Shown in pieces: positions 21,059 through 31,176 of a DNA stretch of 64,000 nucleotides. A program made the translations under genes and the position numbers. The stretch covers positions 815,446 to 879,445 of the forward strand of contig SDOX01000010.1 in the NCBI GenBank assembly GCA_004565275.1. Direction: 5' to 3'. How positions within the stretch are numbered: position 1 is the first letter of the stretch; each line of letters starts with the position of its first letter. The DNA is from Nannochloropsis salina CCMP1776 (lineage: Eukaryota > Sar > Eustigmatophyceae > Eustigmatales > Monodopsidaceae). The notes beneath the pieces were generated by a model. The model made no database searches. It saw only the letters and a list, made by a program, of their open reading frames with translations, and had not been told where the DNA came from.

Positions 21059-22147
21059 TCAAAACTCTGACGACAGGTGCGCAGTTTCCTCACACTTCTT
21101 AATGAAATCGGGCTTTTCGAGGCAACCTGTGCATTCAACGCCCCGTTCCGCCAAGATAGCTTTAAGCTCCTTCACTCGAAGCTTGGTGTAATCAGTCTGA
21201 CTGTCCACCTTGACGGCTGAAAGGAGTGTAAAAGAGTAGAAGGAGGGAAAATGTAAGTGATTTAAAATGAAACGTAACTGAGTTTCATTCGACCGTTTCA
21301 AGCTTCTTGATCCCGCAAATAATTAAAGAAGACAAAGACAGGTTTGAGTCTTGGCTGAGGTCCGGTTGGCCCACGTGCATGCTTTTTGGTTGATCATCAA
21401 GCTCTGTTGAAGGACTTAATGCAACATTTCTCTCTCTTTGGGACAGTTTGGTGTACTTCCCTGTATGCCCTACTCACGGTATTTGATGCCGCAAATCTCA
21501 GCCGATTTCTTCTTGAGGCGCGCGCACACCTTCGCCTTGGGCATGCCCGTGGAAAAAGGCTGAGATACATCGCGCTTGATGGGCTTGAGGAAGTAGCAGA
21601 GCTTCTTCTCTTTGTTGTCGATGTCCTTGCGCGAGCAGTAAGCGTCGATGGCGTCCTCCACAGCGAGTTTGTTCTTTTTTGCCTTGGCCTCCATGCCTGC
21701 GTCGATCTTCTCCAGCACGCCAATACATACTAGTCATTTCGTTGAAAGGATCGGAAGGGTTCTCGGTGAGTAAGGTAGGCATTAGTCATAGCGAGCAGGG
21801 AGGCTGTCTCACAGTTTAATTTGTGGGTCAGAAGTTCGGATAATAATAAAAAGCCCCGCGAGCCCCAAAGTACAAGCATTGTAATGCGCACGAGTAACAT
21901 AGATTTTAAAATAGTACGATGGACATGACGGACAAACTGCCTTTAGAGCAGTCCGGATAGTAGGCTGCTCCATCCTTTCTGGAAACTAGCCCACGTTCTT
22001 TTGTTTTTGGACCAGAAATAGCGGTACCATAAAATCCCTTAAGGTCTCACCTTCACAATCTTTGGGGTCAGACGCATGTGCGAGGTTCGCCAGACCCAAG
22101 AGGGCGGCAAGGGCGGCTACCAGGCCGAGGGAGAGATGGGCGCGCAT
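21059..22147 (-). CDS. MANF/CDNF (ARMET)-family secreted protein, three exons
   Basis: Exons 22147-22051, 21729-21478 and 21216-21059, with introns of 321 and 261 nt, all GT-AG. The protein is 168 aa, the length of animal MANF/CDNF. A signal peptide (about 1-25, ending LAHA) is followed by a saposin-like domain starting DCEVC (C31, C34; this motif is split by intron 1), with further cysteines in AYC, LCYFL, VCARLKKK and ICGIKY spaced as in MANF. The C-terminal SAP-like domain carries KLRVKELKAIL and the CTGC pair, equivalent to the MANF CxxC. Nine cysteines are present, the eight typical ones plus one in IKKCEE. The tail HLSSEF has no KDEL- or RTDL-like retention signal. In animals MANF binds the ER chaperone BiP during ER stress; a similar luminal ER role is inferred. 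It is divergent from ClpS. Confidence 0.88.
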
Positions 22148-22638
22148 AGTGAAGGTCGTGGACGTCCGGACTGACGCCTGTCGCGTATAATGATAAGGAG
22201 AAATAAACGTGACCACAGCATGGGTTAATATAACCTTTTGTCAACGTCCTAGTGTCATTATCCTGCGCAGATCACCTCATTCTACTACGATTACGGCTAG
22301 GGAAGTGCTTCCGAGGCGGCTTGGGGGCAGTGCTTCGTGGCACATCTTGAGCGAGCGGAGGCGAGAGGGAGAGCCTTTGAGGTGCAGGCTTTGCCCGGAC
22401 GCGTACGATGACAGCACGCAAAACGCGGCCGAGGACGCGTCCAACATGACCCGAAGACGTCTAATTAAGAATTCACGCCGTCGGCGCCAGTATTGTCTGC
22501 CTGCGCGTTGTCAACGTGCGGGTTAGCCCCCGCGGGCGTGGAATGAACAGCCCCGGGCCGCACACAGCCTCGATCAAGTCACGCAGTCGAGACCTCCCGG
22601 GGCAAGCCACGCCGCACAGCCTCACACACGCATCTAAC
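22148..22638. other. Shared upstream region of divergent MANF and ClpS genes
   Basis: About 490 bp between two divergent start codons, so it should hold both promoters. GC-rich in its middle part. No recognised regulatory motif or RNA. Confidence 0.5.
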
Positions 22639-23610
22639 ATGTTTTTCACAGCAATCATGGCTGCTGTAAGACAGTCCACTTCCTCTCGGTGCGTGATTCT
22701 GGTCTTGGTGGCGCTGCTGCTGTCATGGTCCCACGCATTTTTTCTCTCGCCCTCTCCTTCCATGGGGCAACTGCAACAGCACCGGTCAGGTATGTATTGA
22801 AGATTGATTTTCGTGCTTTTTCGAGAAACACGGTGCTGAATGAGAGTCCGGTTCCAGAGAGCATTGATTTTTCGGGAGAAGCTCTAGGGGCATCAAAGCT
22901 GCTTGGATCTTTTCTGATCTTTGGTTTTCCCAAGCCGCACCCTGCTCAACTGGGTTACAGCTTGAAAAACGTTTGCATAACGCGATAGTAATGCGGACAT
23001 CGTCCTACTTGCTCGCTCAGCATTTTCATGAGCGTGTTTTTCTCGGCTCATGTGATACTATGTTTTTCCCCCGCACAGATGGAGTGCCAAGGATAGCCCA
23101 TACATCAAGGTCAGCCCTACCTGTCTCGATGTCGGACGTAGGGTTCGGCACTGGCAAGCAGGCGAAAGGAGGCGTCAAAGTAGGGGTAAAAGAGAAGGAG
23201 GCCGTGAAAACCAGTCCGAAAGAGAAGGAAAAGTTTGAGGTGGAATGGCGAGTCCTTCTGCACAACGACGACGTGCATACCTTCGATTATGTGTCTCGGA
23301 AACTTGCAGAGGTGCGTTCTATCCCCTTCTCTGCCTCTCTTTCGCAGCAATACTAAGTCAACGCCATCCTGGTACCTGCAACGCTCAACAGATTGTGCCC
23401 ACACTAACCCGCTCCAAGGCTTGGGAGTGCACACTAGCGGCTCACTCCCACGACTTTTCCACGATTGCCATCGTCACGAAGGCCAGCGCGGAGGAGTTCT
23501 GCATGAAACTTCAGAAGGAGGGCTTGACTATATCGGTAGCACCTGACTCGAACTTCAAAAAGGATGGGGAGGGAGGTGAAGGTGGGGGCCCACAGGGTGG
23601 CAAGAAGTAG
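22639..23610 (+). CDS. Plastid ClpS adaptor (N-recognin of the Clp protease), three exons
   Basis: Exons 22639-22789, 23079-23311 and 23392-23610, with introns of 289 and 80 nt, all GT-AG. The protein is 200 aa. Exon 1 encodes a hydrophobic signal ending WSHA|FFLSP (A33/F34), the leader for a secondary plastid. The ClpS core follows in exons 2-3: VLLHNDDVHTFDYV, then KLAEIVPTLTRSKAWE, a DFSTIAIVTKASAEEF strand-helix and LQKEGLTISV at the end. The NDD motif that binds N-degrons is intact. A Lys-rich linker lies between leader and core, and the tail is Gly-rich. ClpS hands substrates with destabilising N-termini to ClpC/ClpP in the stroma. The second ATG, six codons downstream, could also start the protein. 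Confidence 0.9.
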
Positions 23611-24116
23611 AGGTCTGCAGATGACAGCTTCAACGCGCAGCATCACAAAAGGTGTGAAATTTTTGATATCGACGAAGAGGAGCTGGTCGCAAAGCTGGTA
23701 AACAGACGGCATTGTGGTAGCCGCCACAATATAGGTGTAGGGGGCATGGGCTGGTGTGACAGGCTGATTCATGTTTGGTAGGGAGACCCCCTCGTCAGTA
23801 ATGTACTCGCGACAACGATAACCGCCACGTCAAGAAAGCAACATTAATTAGTCAACAAAATCCGTTCATTCATTGACTTTTTTCATTGAATTGCATATTG
23901 CTATGGTATTTACGATCTGGTCTTAAAGCACACATGCATGCTCGAATGCGACAGCTTGGAAAACGTTATGGGAATGCTCAGTGGATGGAGCGGGGGGGCA
24001 GGAGGTTAAAGCAAAGCCACTGCACTTTGATGATAACATGGTGCACAGGAAGCTTGCACGTCGTTATGATCGGCTGATATCGCTACGTCATACCACAGAG
24101 TCAGCTCTGTTCGTGG
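23611..24116. other. Intergenic region between ClpS and TrpC-TrpF
   Basis: About 500 bp between two plus-strand genes; 3' UTR of ClpS and promoter of the Trp gene. Nothing else recognised. Confidence 0.5.
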
Positions 24117-26006
24117 ATGCGGTTTGCCCAAAATAGTAATTCAGCACTGCTTGACTTGGTCCGCGCACAACTCTTCTTGCTCGTCGTTGCTGTGGGTCAG
24201 TGCTTCCTGATACCAGCTTCTTGTCATCGCATCAACAATTTCGCCCTGAGCATGTCAAGTGCTACCTTTACGGTCTCTAACGGTCAAGACGCTGTCAATT
24301 GCGGCCACCTTTATGGCCATGGAAATCCCGAACACACACCCAGCATCCTTCAAACCATCACGGCGCAGCGGTATCTGGACGTTGGCTTAGCTCAGGCTCA
24401 AACATCTGCTGCGGACCTCGAGGCTCGCATTGCTGAATTCGACAAAGCTCATGGTCCACCACTTAACCTTCTTGAGCGCATTCGTGCTGAAGAGAAGCCT
24501 ATTGCATTGGCGGCCGAATTCAAGCGGGCTAGTCCCAGCAAAGGCGACATAGCGCTCGACCTTGTCGCTGCTGAGCAAGGAATCAAGTACACCAAAGCGG
24601 GTGCAAGCATTCTCTCAGTTCTCACAGAGCCCAAGTGGTTCAAAGGCTCATTGCAAGACATGGAAGACGTGCGTTTGGCCACCGAGCAAGGCCTGCAATC
24701 CCTGCGGCCTGCGGTTCTCCGCAAGGATTTTGTAGTGGCGGACTACCAGATCCTGGAGGCCCGCGCGCACGGCGCCGACACTGTCTTGCTCATCGTTGCC
24801 ATCCTAGAGGTAGATAGATTGGTACGCCTGATTCGAACAAGTCGGGCCTGGGGTATGGAGCCGCTCGTGGAAGTCAACAACCTCCGGGAGATGGAGATTG
24901 CCCTGGATGCGGGCGCCAAGGTAGTCGGAGTTAACAACAGGAACCTGCACACCTTCCAGCTGGACTTGGGGACTACAGAGCGTGTTATGGAGGTAGCCCG
25001 GAAGAGAGGGCTGAGCTGGGACCGTCAGAGCGGCGACATCGCTCTGGCGGCCCTGAGTGGCATCTCGGTGCGGGCCGATGTGGCGCGATACGAGGAGGCG
25101 GGGGTCTCCGTCGTCCTCGTGGGCGAGACCCTGATGCGAGCTTCTGACCCCTCTCTCGCAGTCCGAGAGCTCTTGGGCCTGGAAAGGGATGCTCAGGGGG
25201 TTGCAACGTTGGTCAAGGTCTGCGGGATCACGCGAGTAGAGGACGCGCTCTGGGCGGCGCGGGCGGGGGCAAATTTGATCGGCACGATCTTCTGTCCCTC
25301 CAAGCGGCAAGTGACGGCCTCGGAGAGTGCGGCGGTGGTGCAGGCGGTGCGAGGCTTTGGGGAACGGAGCGAGCGGGTCTTGGAGTATTCGGAGACCGTG
25401 CAGGACAAGGCGGGACCCGTGGCGCCCCTGTCCCCGGCGTGGTTCGCCCACTGGAGGGGGGTCTTACAGCGGGTGACGCGTCGGACCCCCCTGGTTGTGG
25501 GCGTCTTCCAGAACAACACGGTGGAGGAGGTGGCGGCCGCAGTGGAAGCTTCGGGTGTGGATTTGGTCCAACTGCATGGGGACGAGGGCGTGGGCTTCGC
25601 CGCGGCCCTCTCCCGCTTGACGGGGGTGCCCTGCCTGAAGGTCTTGCACGTCCCGCACAACGGAGGCGAGCTCGGCCATGTCCTGGCGGGTTTGGAGCAG
25701 GCGCCGGAGGAGCAAGAGGAAGGTGGGGCGACCGGGGGGCCTATCGCGCTCTTGCTCGATACGTCGGTGGGGAACCAGAAGGGCGGGAGTGGCGCCAAGT
25801 TCGATTGGAGCCTGGCCGCCCGGGCCCAAGCTTTAGGATACCCGGTGATTGTGGCGGGGGGGCTGCTTCCGGAGAACGTGGAAGAGGCCCTGAGGGTCGC
25901 GGATCCCTTCGGCGTGGACGTCTCGAGCGGGGTGGAGGATTCTCCGGGCCAAAAGGAGGCGAGGAAAGTGACGGATTTCGTGGACAGGGTCAGGGCTTTT
26001 AAGTGA
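24117..26006 (+). CDS. Bifunctional indole-3-glycerol-phosphate synthase / phosphoribosylanthranilate isomerase
   Basis: 629 aa intronless fusion for two consecutive steps of tryptophan synthesis. The N-terminal signal-like stretch (about 13-29, ending VGQC|FLIP) fits plastid import. Indole-glycerol-phosphate synthase (TrpC) spans about 80-360: EFKRASPSKGDI, ILSVLTEPKWFKGS, VLRKDFVV, LVEVNNLREM, VGVNNRNL and LVGETLM carry the catalytic Lys/Glu and phosphate-binding residues. Phosphoribosylanthranilate isomerase (TrpF) spans about 364-628: the catalytic Cys in VKVCGIT near 368, VQLHGDE, the catalytic Asp in LLLDTSVG near 547, and VAGGLLPENV. Enzyme order C then F is that of the E. coli bifunctional protein. 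A low-complexity Gly/Glu loop interrupts the isomerase before its catalytic Asp. The 3' half is visibly more GC-rich than the 5' half. Its end faces WDR70 about 240 bp away. Confidence 0.95.
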   Translation: MRFAQNSNSALLDLVRAQLFLLVVAVGQCFLIPASCHRINNFALSMSSATFTVSNGQDAVNCGHLYGHGNPEHTPSILQTITAQRYLDVGLAQAQTSAADLEARIAEFDKAHGPPLNLLERIRAEEKPIALAAEFKRASPSKGDIALDLVAAEQGIKYTKAGASILSVLTEPKWFKGSLQDMEDVRLATEQGLQSLRPAVLRKDFVVADYQILEARAHGADTVLLIVAILEVDRLVRLIRTSRAWGMEPLVEVNNLREMEIALDAGAKVVGVNNRNLHTFQLDLGTTERVMEVARKRGLSWDRQSGDIALAALSGISVRADVARYEEAGVSVVLVGETLMRASDPSLAVRELLGLERDAQGVATLVKVCGITRVEDALWAARAGANLIGTIFCPSKRQVTASESAAVVQAVRGFGERSERVLEYSETVQDKAGPVAPLSPAWFAHWRGVLQRVTRRTPLVVGVFQNNTVEEVAAAVEASGVDLVQLHGDEGVGFAAALSRLTGVPCLKVLHVPHNGGELGHVLAGLEQAPEEQEEGGATGGPIALLLDTSVGNQKGGSGAKFDWSLAARAQALGYPVIVAGGLLPENVEEALRVADPFGVDVSSGVEDSPGQKEARKVTDFVDRVRAFK

Positions 26007-26249
26007 GAGAGGTGCAGGGCCCTCTGGCAGCGCGTGATGCGGGCGGTTGATTGGGATAAGGTCCACTGGCAAAGCATGTACGCGATGCGGCGAGACTGAT
26101 TCTCGGGCCATAAAGATTGCTTGCTTAATTTGTTCTTCTCGGTTTTCCTTTGCTGTATCGAACCCACGCTGTACATGATCGAGCCCCACTCCATACACGC
26201 GCACCTCCCGAGGAATTTCTCCCGCCGTCTGCCCGGTCGGATCCCGTCC

Positions 26250-28229
26250 TCACTTTTTGAGAATCTCCGCCTCCATCTCCTTCATATCCTCCACCTCCTG
26301 CTCCAAGGTCTTTTCTAGGAAGGGAGTCTTGGGCGCTGTCTTGGCATACGCCCTCCCCACAAGCTGCGTCCCCTCCTTCGCCTTCTCCGCATACTTCAAA
26401 ATCGCCTCCCGCGGGTCCTCCTCCATCATCCTGTTCTTCTGCTTCGTCTGCATCACGTACTGCGTGAAATTCGTCATCCCGCTCACCCGCCCTTGCGCCC
26501 CCGGCCCATTCACCGGGAGATCGGGCCGCTTGCTCTTGATCGGGTCCGCCCGGTCCAGCCTCGCTCTCTTCTTCTTCCCTGTCTCCTCGTCATCGCGGAA
26601 CATGGGCAACGCCGACGGGTTGATGATCCTGCCCACCACCCCCCCCACCGGGGCCGCGTCCATCGGGTCGCTCGGCCTCTTCACCCGCTGGCTGCTCATC
26701 AGCGCCCCCTTGACGCTGAAGGAAGGGTCGTACAGCACCCTGGTCGCCCCAGAGGATGTCCCACATACCACTTGCTTCAGGCGCGGGTGCCACGTCAGGT
26801 TGGTCACGCTGGCGCCGGGGGCCACCCCCACGGTCAGCACCGCCTCCAGGCTCGGGCCTTGCACTTGGAAGTACTTGAGCGTCCCCGTCGCTCCCTCCTG
26901 CTTGGGGGGGACGTTGGTGCCGCAGCAGAGCACGCGGCCATCGGGAGAGAAGGCCAGGTTGGCGGAGTCGTAGAAGGTCGCCACGCCCTCCAGGGTCTTG
27001 AGCGGGGCCTGCGGCTTCCGGATGTCCCACAGGCGCACCGTGTCGTCCGTACCCCGCGAGGCCAGCGTCTTCCCGTCGGGGGCGAACGCGACGGCCGTCA
27101 CGTGCTGGTCGGGGCCGTGGGCCGGGCGCATGAGGACGTCGGGCTTGATCCAGCTGGTCTTGCGCAGGGAGAAGAGCTGGACAGACCCGTCCTGGCAGCC
27201 CGCCGCCACGTAGTCGGCCACGGGGGAGAAGACGCCGCAGGTGACGGCCACCCTGGTGCTCCGGGCCGAACGGGCTTTGATGACGCGCTTGTTCAGGAGC
27301 TGGTCGAAGGACTGCGGGCCCTGCAGGTCCCAGAGGCGGAGGGTCCCGTCCCACGAGGCGGTCATGATCGTCTCCTTCTCCCGGGGATGCCAGGCCGCGG
27401 CCGAGAGCGACATGGTGTGGCCTTTGGTGTGCACGAGGTCCGTGATGTAGGGGTCCCCCTTGATGCAGGTCAGCAGGCGGATGCCGTCCCGGTCGAAGAC
27501 CTTGGCCTGCGAGGAGCCCGTGGCCACCACCAGCCGATCGCCCGTGGGGCTCCAGCCCACCCCCACGACGGGATTGCCGTCCTCGGGCACGAATTCCCGG
27601 AAGGGTTTGTGGCTACGGTCCATACCTCCGAAGTCGTAGAGGAGGAGCTTGTTGTCCGTCCCTCCGACCCCGACCCGGGCCCCCGACGGGTCCATGGCCA
27701 GGCAGGTTATTTGCTTATGGTGCCCGCGGAGGATGACTTCGTGGGACATGGGGATCCGGTAGCGGCGAGCTGTCGCTGCCGGTGTTTCCTCCTCTTCCAT
27801 TTGCGTCTCCTCCTTTCTTTTGACCGGCGCAGGTCGCGAGGAGGATACTTGATGGGACGAAGAGGAGGAGGAGGGTTCCACCGAAGCTTCCGATGGCAGC
27901 GGTTCCTCGCCGGACGTTTGCTGCCTGTCCTCGTCCTCCTCCTGGTTCCTCATCGCTTCTCCCTGCCGCGCCTCTCCCTCTGCGCGCCTCCTCTCAGCCG
28001 CCTCGATTTCCTGCATCATTTCCGCGATCCCTTCGGCCATCGCGTTCTTGCTTAAAGCTCTTGGTGCATTCACCTTTTTCGATCCACCAAACGACAAAGG
28101 TAACTGCTCGAAAGCAGTCTTGTCAAGCGTGTCATCGTTCTCATCACGTTTCTGTGTTGACTCCCCTCTGTTTTTCCCATCTGCAGGAAGGTCCATCGCG
28201 GCATCACCAGCAATTGAACTCGACGGCAT
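26250..28229 (-). CDS. WDR70-like WD40-repeat protein
   Basis: 659 aa from the chosen ATG, close to human WDR70. The N-terminus contains LPLSFGGSKK and an acidic/Glu-Arg-rich coiled segment, then the family block RYRIPMSHEVILRGHHK that opens a beta-propeller. WD repeats are clear at VTCLAMDPSGARVGVGG-like positions, at TASWDGTLRLWDLQG, DGSVQLFSL and RGTDDTVRLWDIRKP. The C-terminal tail holds the WDR70-type TNFTQYVMQ and LKYAEKAKE blocks. In yeast and animals WDR70 is nuclear and linked to histone H2B ubiquitination and DNA repair; that role is inferred here. The frame stays open about 90 codons further upstream and contains other ATGs (for example at 28448), but that stretch shows no conservation and covers the region upstream of the divergent YEATS gene. 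Confidence 0.88.
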   Translation of the reverse strand: MPSSSIAGDAAMDLPADGKNRGESTQKRDENDDTLDKTAFEQLPLSFGGSKKVNAPRALSKNAMAEGIAEMMQEIEAAERRRAEGEARQGEAMRNQEEDEDRQQTSGEEPLPSEASVEPSSSSSSHQVSSSRPAPVKRKEETQMEEEETPAATARRYRIPMSHEVILRGHHKQITCLAMDPSGARVGVGGTDNKLLLYDFGGMDRSHKPFREFVPEDGNPVVGVGWSPTGDRLVVATGSSQAKVFDRDGIRLLTCIKGDPYITDLVHTKGHTMSLSAAAWHPREKETIMTASWDGTLRLWDLQGPQSFDQLLNKRVIKARSARSTRVAVTCGVFSPVADYVAAGCQDGSVQLFSLRKTSWIKPDVLMRPAHGPDQHVTAVAFAPDGKTLASRGTDDTVRLWDIRKPQAPLKTLEGVATFYDSANLAFSPDGRVLCCGTNVPPKQEGATGTLKYFQVQGPSLEAVLTVGVAPGASVTNLTWHPRLKQVVCGTSSGATRVLYDPSFSVKGALMSSQRVKRPSDPMDAAPVGGVVGRIINPSALPMFRDDEETGKKKRARLDRADPIKSKRPDLPVNGPGAQGRVSGMTNFTQYVMQTKQKNRMMEEDPREAILKYAEKAKEGTQLVGRAYAKTAPKTPFLEKTLEQEVEDMKEMEAEILKK

Positions 28230-28794
28230 TATCACCGCACGGACAACAACCTGGCACACCCCCTGCACGACTACGTCCTGTGAATATAGTTGGTTTGAAG
28301 GGGTTGGAATCCGATAAGGCGGGTCTTTGTTTGCGACCGAGTGAGCACGAGCGAGATGCGAAAGCGACCGCCTGGCGGGTATTTCTCCGATGCCCTGGTG
28401 GTCCATGTGCGGCGTACGCAAATCCCAACCGCTTGAAAAGGGACACATGAGGGTGCCTTTAATTCTGCCTTTGCCGCACCCCCAGAGACCACTCTGCTCC
28501 CACACACTCGAGGTACAACGAGCCTGCCCTCGGACGGATAAGAACGAGGACCGGTTTTCGCGCCATATTTCTCCACCCCTTGACCATGCCTCATTTACTA
28601 CGACGTTTCTGGACTTAAATTCCGGGTGTGAGGTCTATCGCTGCATGTCGGTATAAGTGCCCAATATTTTCACAAGTTTGAGACATTCTCATGAGCTTGG
28701 ACTCCTTCTTTTCCTTCCTACAGTCCGTTCTTCGTCTCCAAGTCCTTCTACATATCGCCTCTCCTCCATACTTCCTGACTCGCCCCCCTCTGAG
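28230..28794. other. Shared upstream region of divergent WDR70 and YEATS genes
   Basis: About 565 bp between the two chosen divergent start codons. If WDR70 starts further upstream this shrinks. No recognised element. Confidence 0.45.
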
Positions 28795-30321
28795 ATGGAG
28801 GAAAGCAAACCCCCCAGACGGATGAAAGGGGTCACCGTGTGCTTACCTATTGCCTACGGATCCATCGCCTGGCACATGACGAAGAAAACCGAGCAAGACC
28901 AATGCACCCATCAATGGACATGTGAGTTTGTGAAGAACCTCCCTTCATCTCGAGGATGTTCGTATCGTATTGTTCATTGTGCTTTATTTCATACATATAC
29001 CCGCACAGTGTATGTACGAAGTCCTCATGGGCACGATCTTGGAGCAGTCCTGAAAAAGACAGTATTCACTCTGCACTCCAGTTTTAACAACCACATTCGA
29101 GGTATGTCCAGTCCGTGGCGTGAATTTCTGTTCTTTTTGGCTTTGAGCGGTCAAAGCAAATTGTGGTCTGGCCCTTATGGTCAGGAAACTGACGTGGGGT
29201 TGCATGATCTCACAAGTCTCCCCTTCTCGATCGTGACGACCCTCCACAGAGGCCAGCGCCCACCCCTTCGAAGTGACGGAGAAGGGGTGGGGCGAGTTCG
29301 AGGCCCTAATAGACGTCTACTTCAAAGATGCCCATGAGAAGTCCGTGGAGCTCCGGCACTTCGTCAAACTCTTCCACGGAAATAGTGCAACGTCACAGCC
29401 GAACAATAAGAAGGTAGGATATACGAGAAAATGGGGCCGAGGAAGGGGGGTTGCTTCGAGAGAAAAAGCAGAGTAGCTCATGTAGCAGAGCAGGGGTGAC
29501 CAGGGAGAGCAAGAACCTTTCTAAACAAAATCGTTAGCGAGAGACTCGGAATTCTTACCCTATGTCCACCCTGTACCCCCCGCCAGCCCGTGGTGCACGA
29601 GTACTACGACGAGGTCGTGTTCACAGACCCGACCGAGGAATTCTACCAGTGCCTCCAGCACTTGGGTGAGACCAAGACCCATCGACACACCCTGCAGGTA
29701 ATAGCAGGTGGGAAACGTGCGGGCCGTGTCAAATCCAGAGCCGTTCTTGTCCGACTCAACCCCTTTTCCCGTCCTGTAACCACCCCACCCCCCATCCAGG
29801 ATTTGTTTCCCCTCTACAGCGACGTGGAGGACATCCGCCGCATCCAGGCGGCGCATGAATTCGTCACGGATCAGCTTCGAAGTACGTGCTTTTGTCGCTC
29901 ATATGCATGGCTCAGCACAGGGAGGGAGAGAGAGAGACTGAGGTTGTCATGCGCGCTATCCCGCCTGATTAGCTTTCCTTATCCCTTTTCAACGCGAATC
30001 ACAGCTGCCAAAGACAAGCTCTTGCGCGTGGAGAGTGGGGCCAAGGCCTTGCTTGAAGAAAGGAACGCAGCATCCCCCGCCTCCGGGCCTCCGCCAGCCA
30101 ATGGCCTTCCCACCGCCCCAGTGCCGGCGTCAGGGGCCGCTCCATCGACCTCCGCCGAATCGACAGCCCCACCGCGCGATGCTCTTGTCTCCACAAGTTC
30201 TGGCACGACTCCAACCATAAGGTCTCAGGCGTCAGTCCCTTCAGCGGACCCTCAAGCCCCCCCCTCCACCGCCCCCCAACCGATATCCACCGCACAGCAG
30301 GTACCATCAGCATCAAATTGA
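28795..30321 (+). CDS. YEATS-domain protein, YEATS4/GAS41/Yaf9-like, six exons
   Basis: Exons 28795-28921, 29009-29101, 29250-29413, 29587-29697, 29800-29881 and 30005-30321; introns 87, 148, 173, 102 and 123 nt, all GT-AG, giving 297 aa. The YEATS domain (about 12-150) shows PIAYGSIAWHM, THQWTLYVRSP, FTLHSSFNNHIRE and EKGWGEFEALIDVYF, the blocks that form the acyl-lysine reader of GAS41/Yaf9. VVHEYYDEVVFTDP and a helical segment (about 165-215) follow, as in subunits of the NuA4 and SWR1 complexes. The last 90 residues are Pro/Ala/Ser-rich and variable. An inferred nuclear role is reading acetylated histones for H2A.Z exchange or acetylation. The start chosen is the ATG of MEESKPP; the frame is open upstream only through a non-ATG codon. 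This is the most intron-rich gene here. Confidence 0.88.
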
Positions 30322-31176
30322 AATACGTGAGATACTGAATGGATAGTACGGTGCGAAAAACTAACCACAATTGAAAATTACGAAGCGAATGGGGTTCTCA
30401 ACGAGTATGGGACATTGAACGTACCCTCCGAGGACATCGTTTTTTTTATCACATTAAATGGTTATTTTTCTCTCAGTTCCGGAGAAAAGATGGATGGCCC
30501 TAATTGCTTTGTCTCCATATACCCTTTCTCACGAAAAGTCATGGACTTACGGCCGTTTCATGGGCTTACCAACATGGAAAAGGAGGGGAATAGGCGGCTG
30601 TCTGTTGTCGCCAACCCTCGTGGTCGATTTTAGCTCAGTGACTTTTCGCGGACAAAGGGTGCGTCGCCTGCGAGGGCGGCGATGGCTCTCCTGCGAGGGC
30701 GGCGATGGCTCTCCTCCCTCCACCCACCGGGCCTATTGTCTGGCTGCTCAGTTGCACTTGGCCATGGGTGCATGTTGCTCTATACGAGTCCATATTATAT
30801 CTCGAGCCCTCGTCTTATTCTTTCGAAGCTGGCGCTGGACAACCCGTGGACAAACGAATTGCTTTTTCTCGACGGCTGGCATCGTGAGCTTGGAGGCGAT
30901 GGAGGGGCAGTATCTTTCAATCTCTCCCACGACACCCATTCGGAAGCTCGCAGGTCCAGACTGAAAGCCTGCGGGACTTTGGAGTACCGTGGACTGTATA
31001 CTTAATATGTGCATGAGTTGTAGATGAAAGTGACTGGGCAAACGATTGAACATCACGACGTGAATATGCGCACCCACATGACTCGCTCTCTGCCCCCTCC
31101 TTCTCCCACGTAGGTGGCATCGTACTTGCTGTCACCTTTTCGACAGAGGATACAGCAGTTAGCATCCATTCTGACC
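30322..31176. other. Intergenic region between YEATS and S1 genes
   Basis: About 855 bp between two plus-strand genes. Contains a short perfect 23-bp tandem duplication (listed separately). No other gene, RNA or element recognised. Confidence 0.5.
30667..30712. repeat. Two perfect tandem copies of a 23-bp unit
   Basis: The 23-bp unit starting CCTGCGAGGGCGGCGATGG occurs twice without a gap in the intergenic region before the S1 gene. A recent slippage duplication is the simplest reading. Confidence 0.9.

Noticed and set aside
26493-28055. 520-codon open frame on the plus strand
   Set aside because: Lies antisense to WDR70 in very GC-rich DNA; composition is Arg/Gly/His-rich without motifs, while the opposite strand has clear WD repeats.
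28230-28505. N-terminal extension of WDR70
   Set aside because: Begins at a GTG codon, is not conserved and would cover the upstream region of the divergent gene, though an internal ATG keeps it formally possible.
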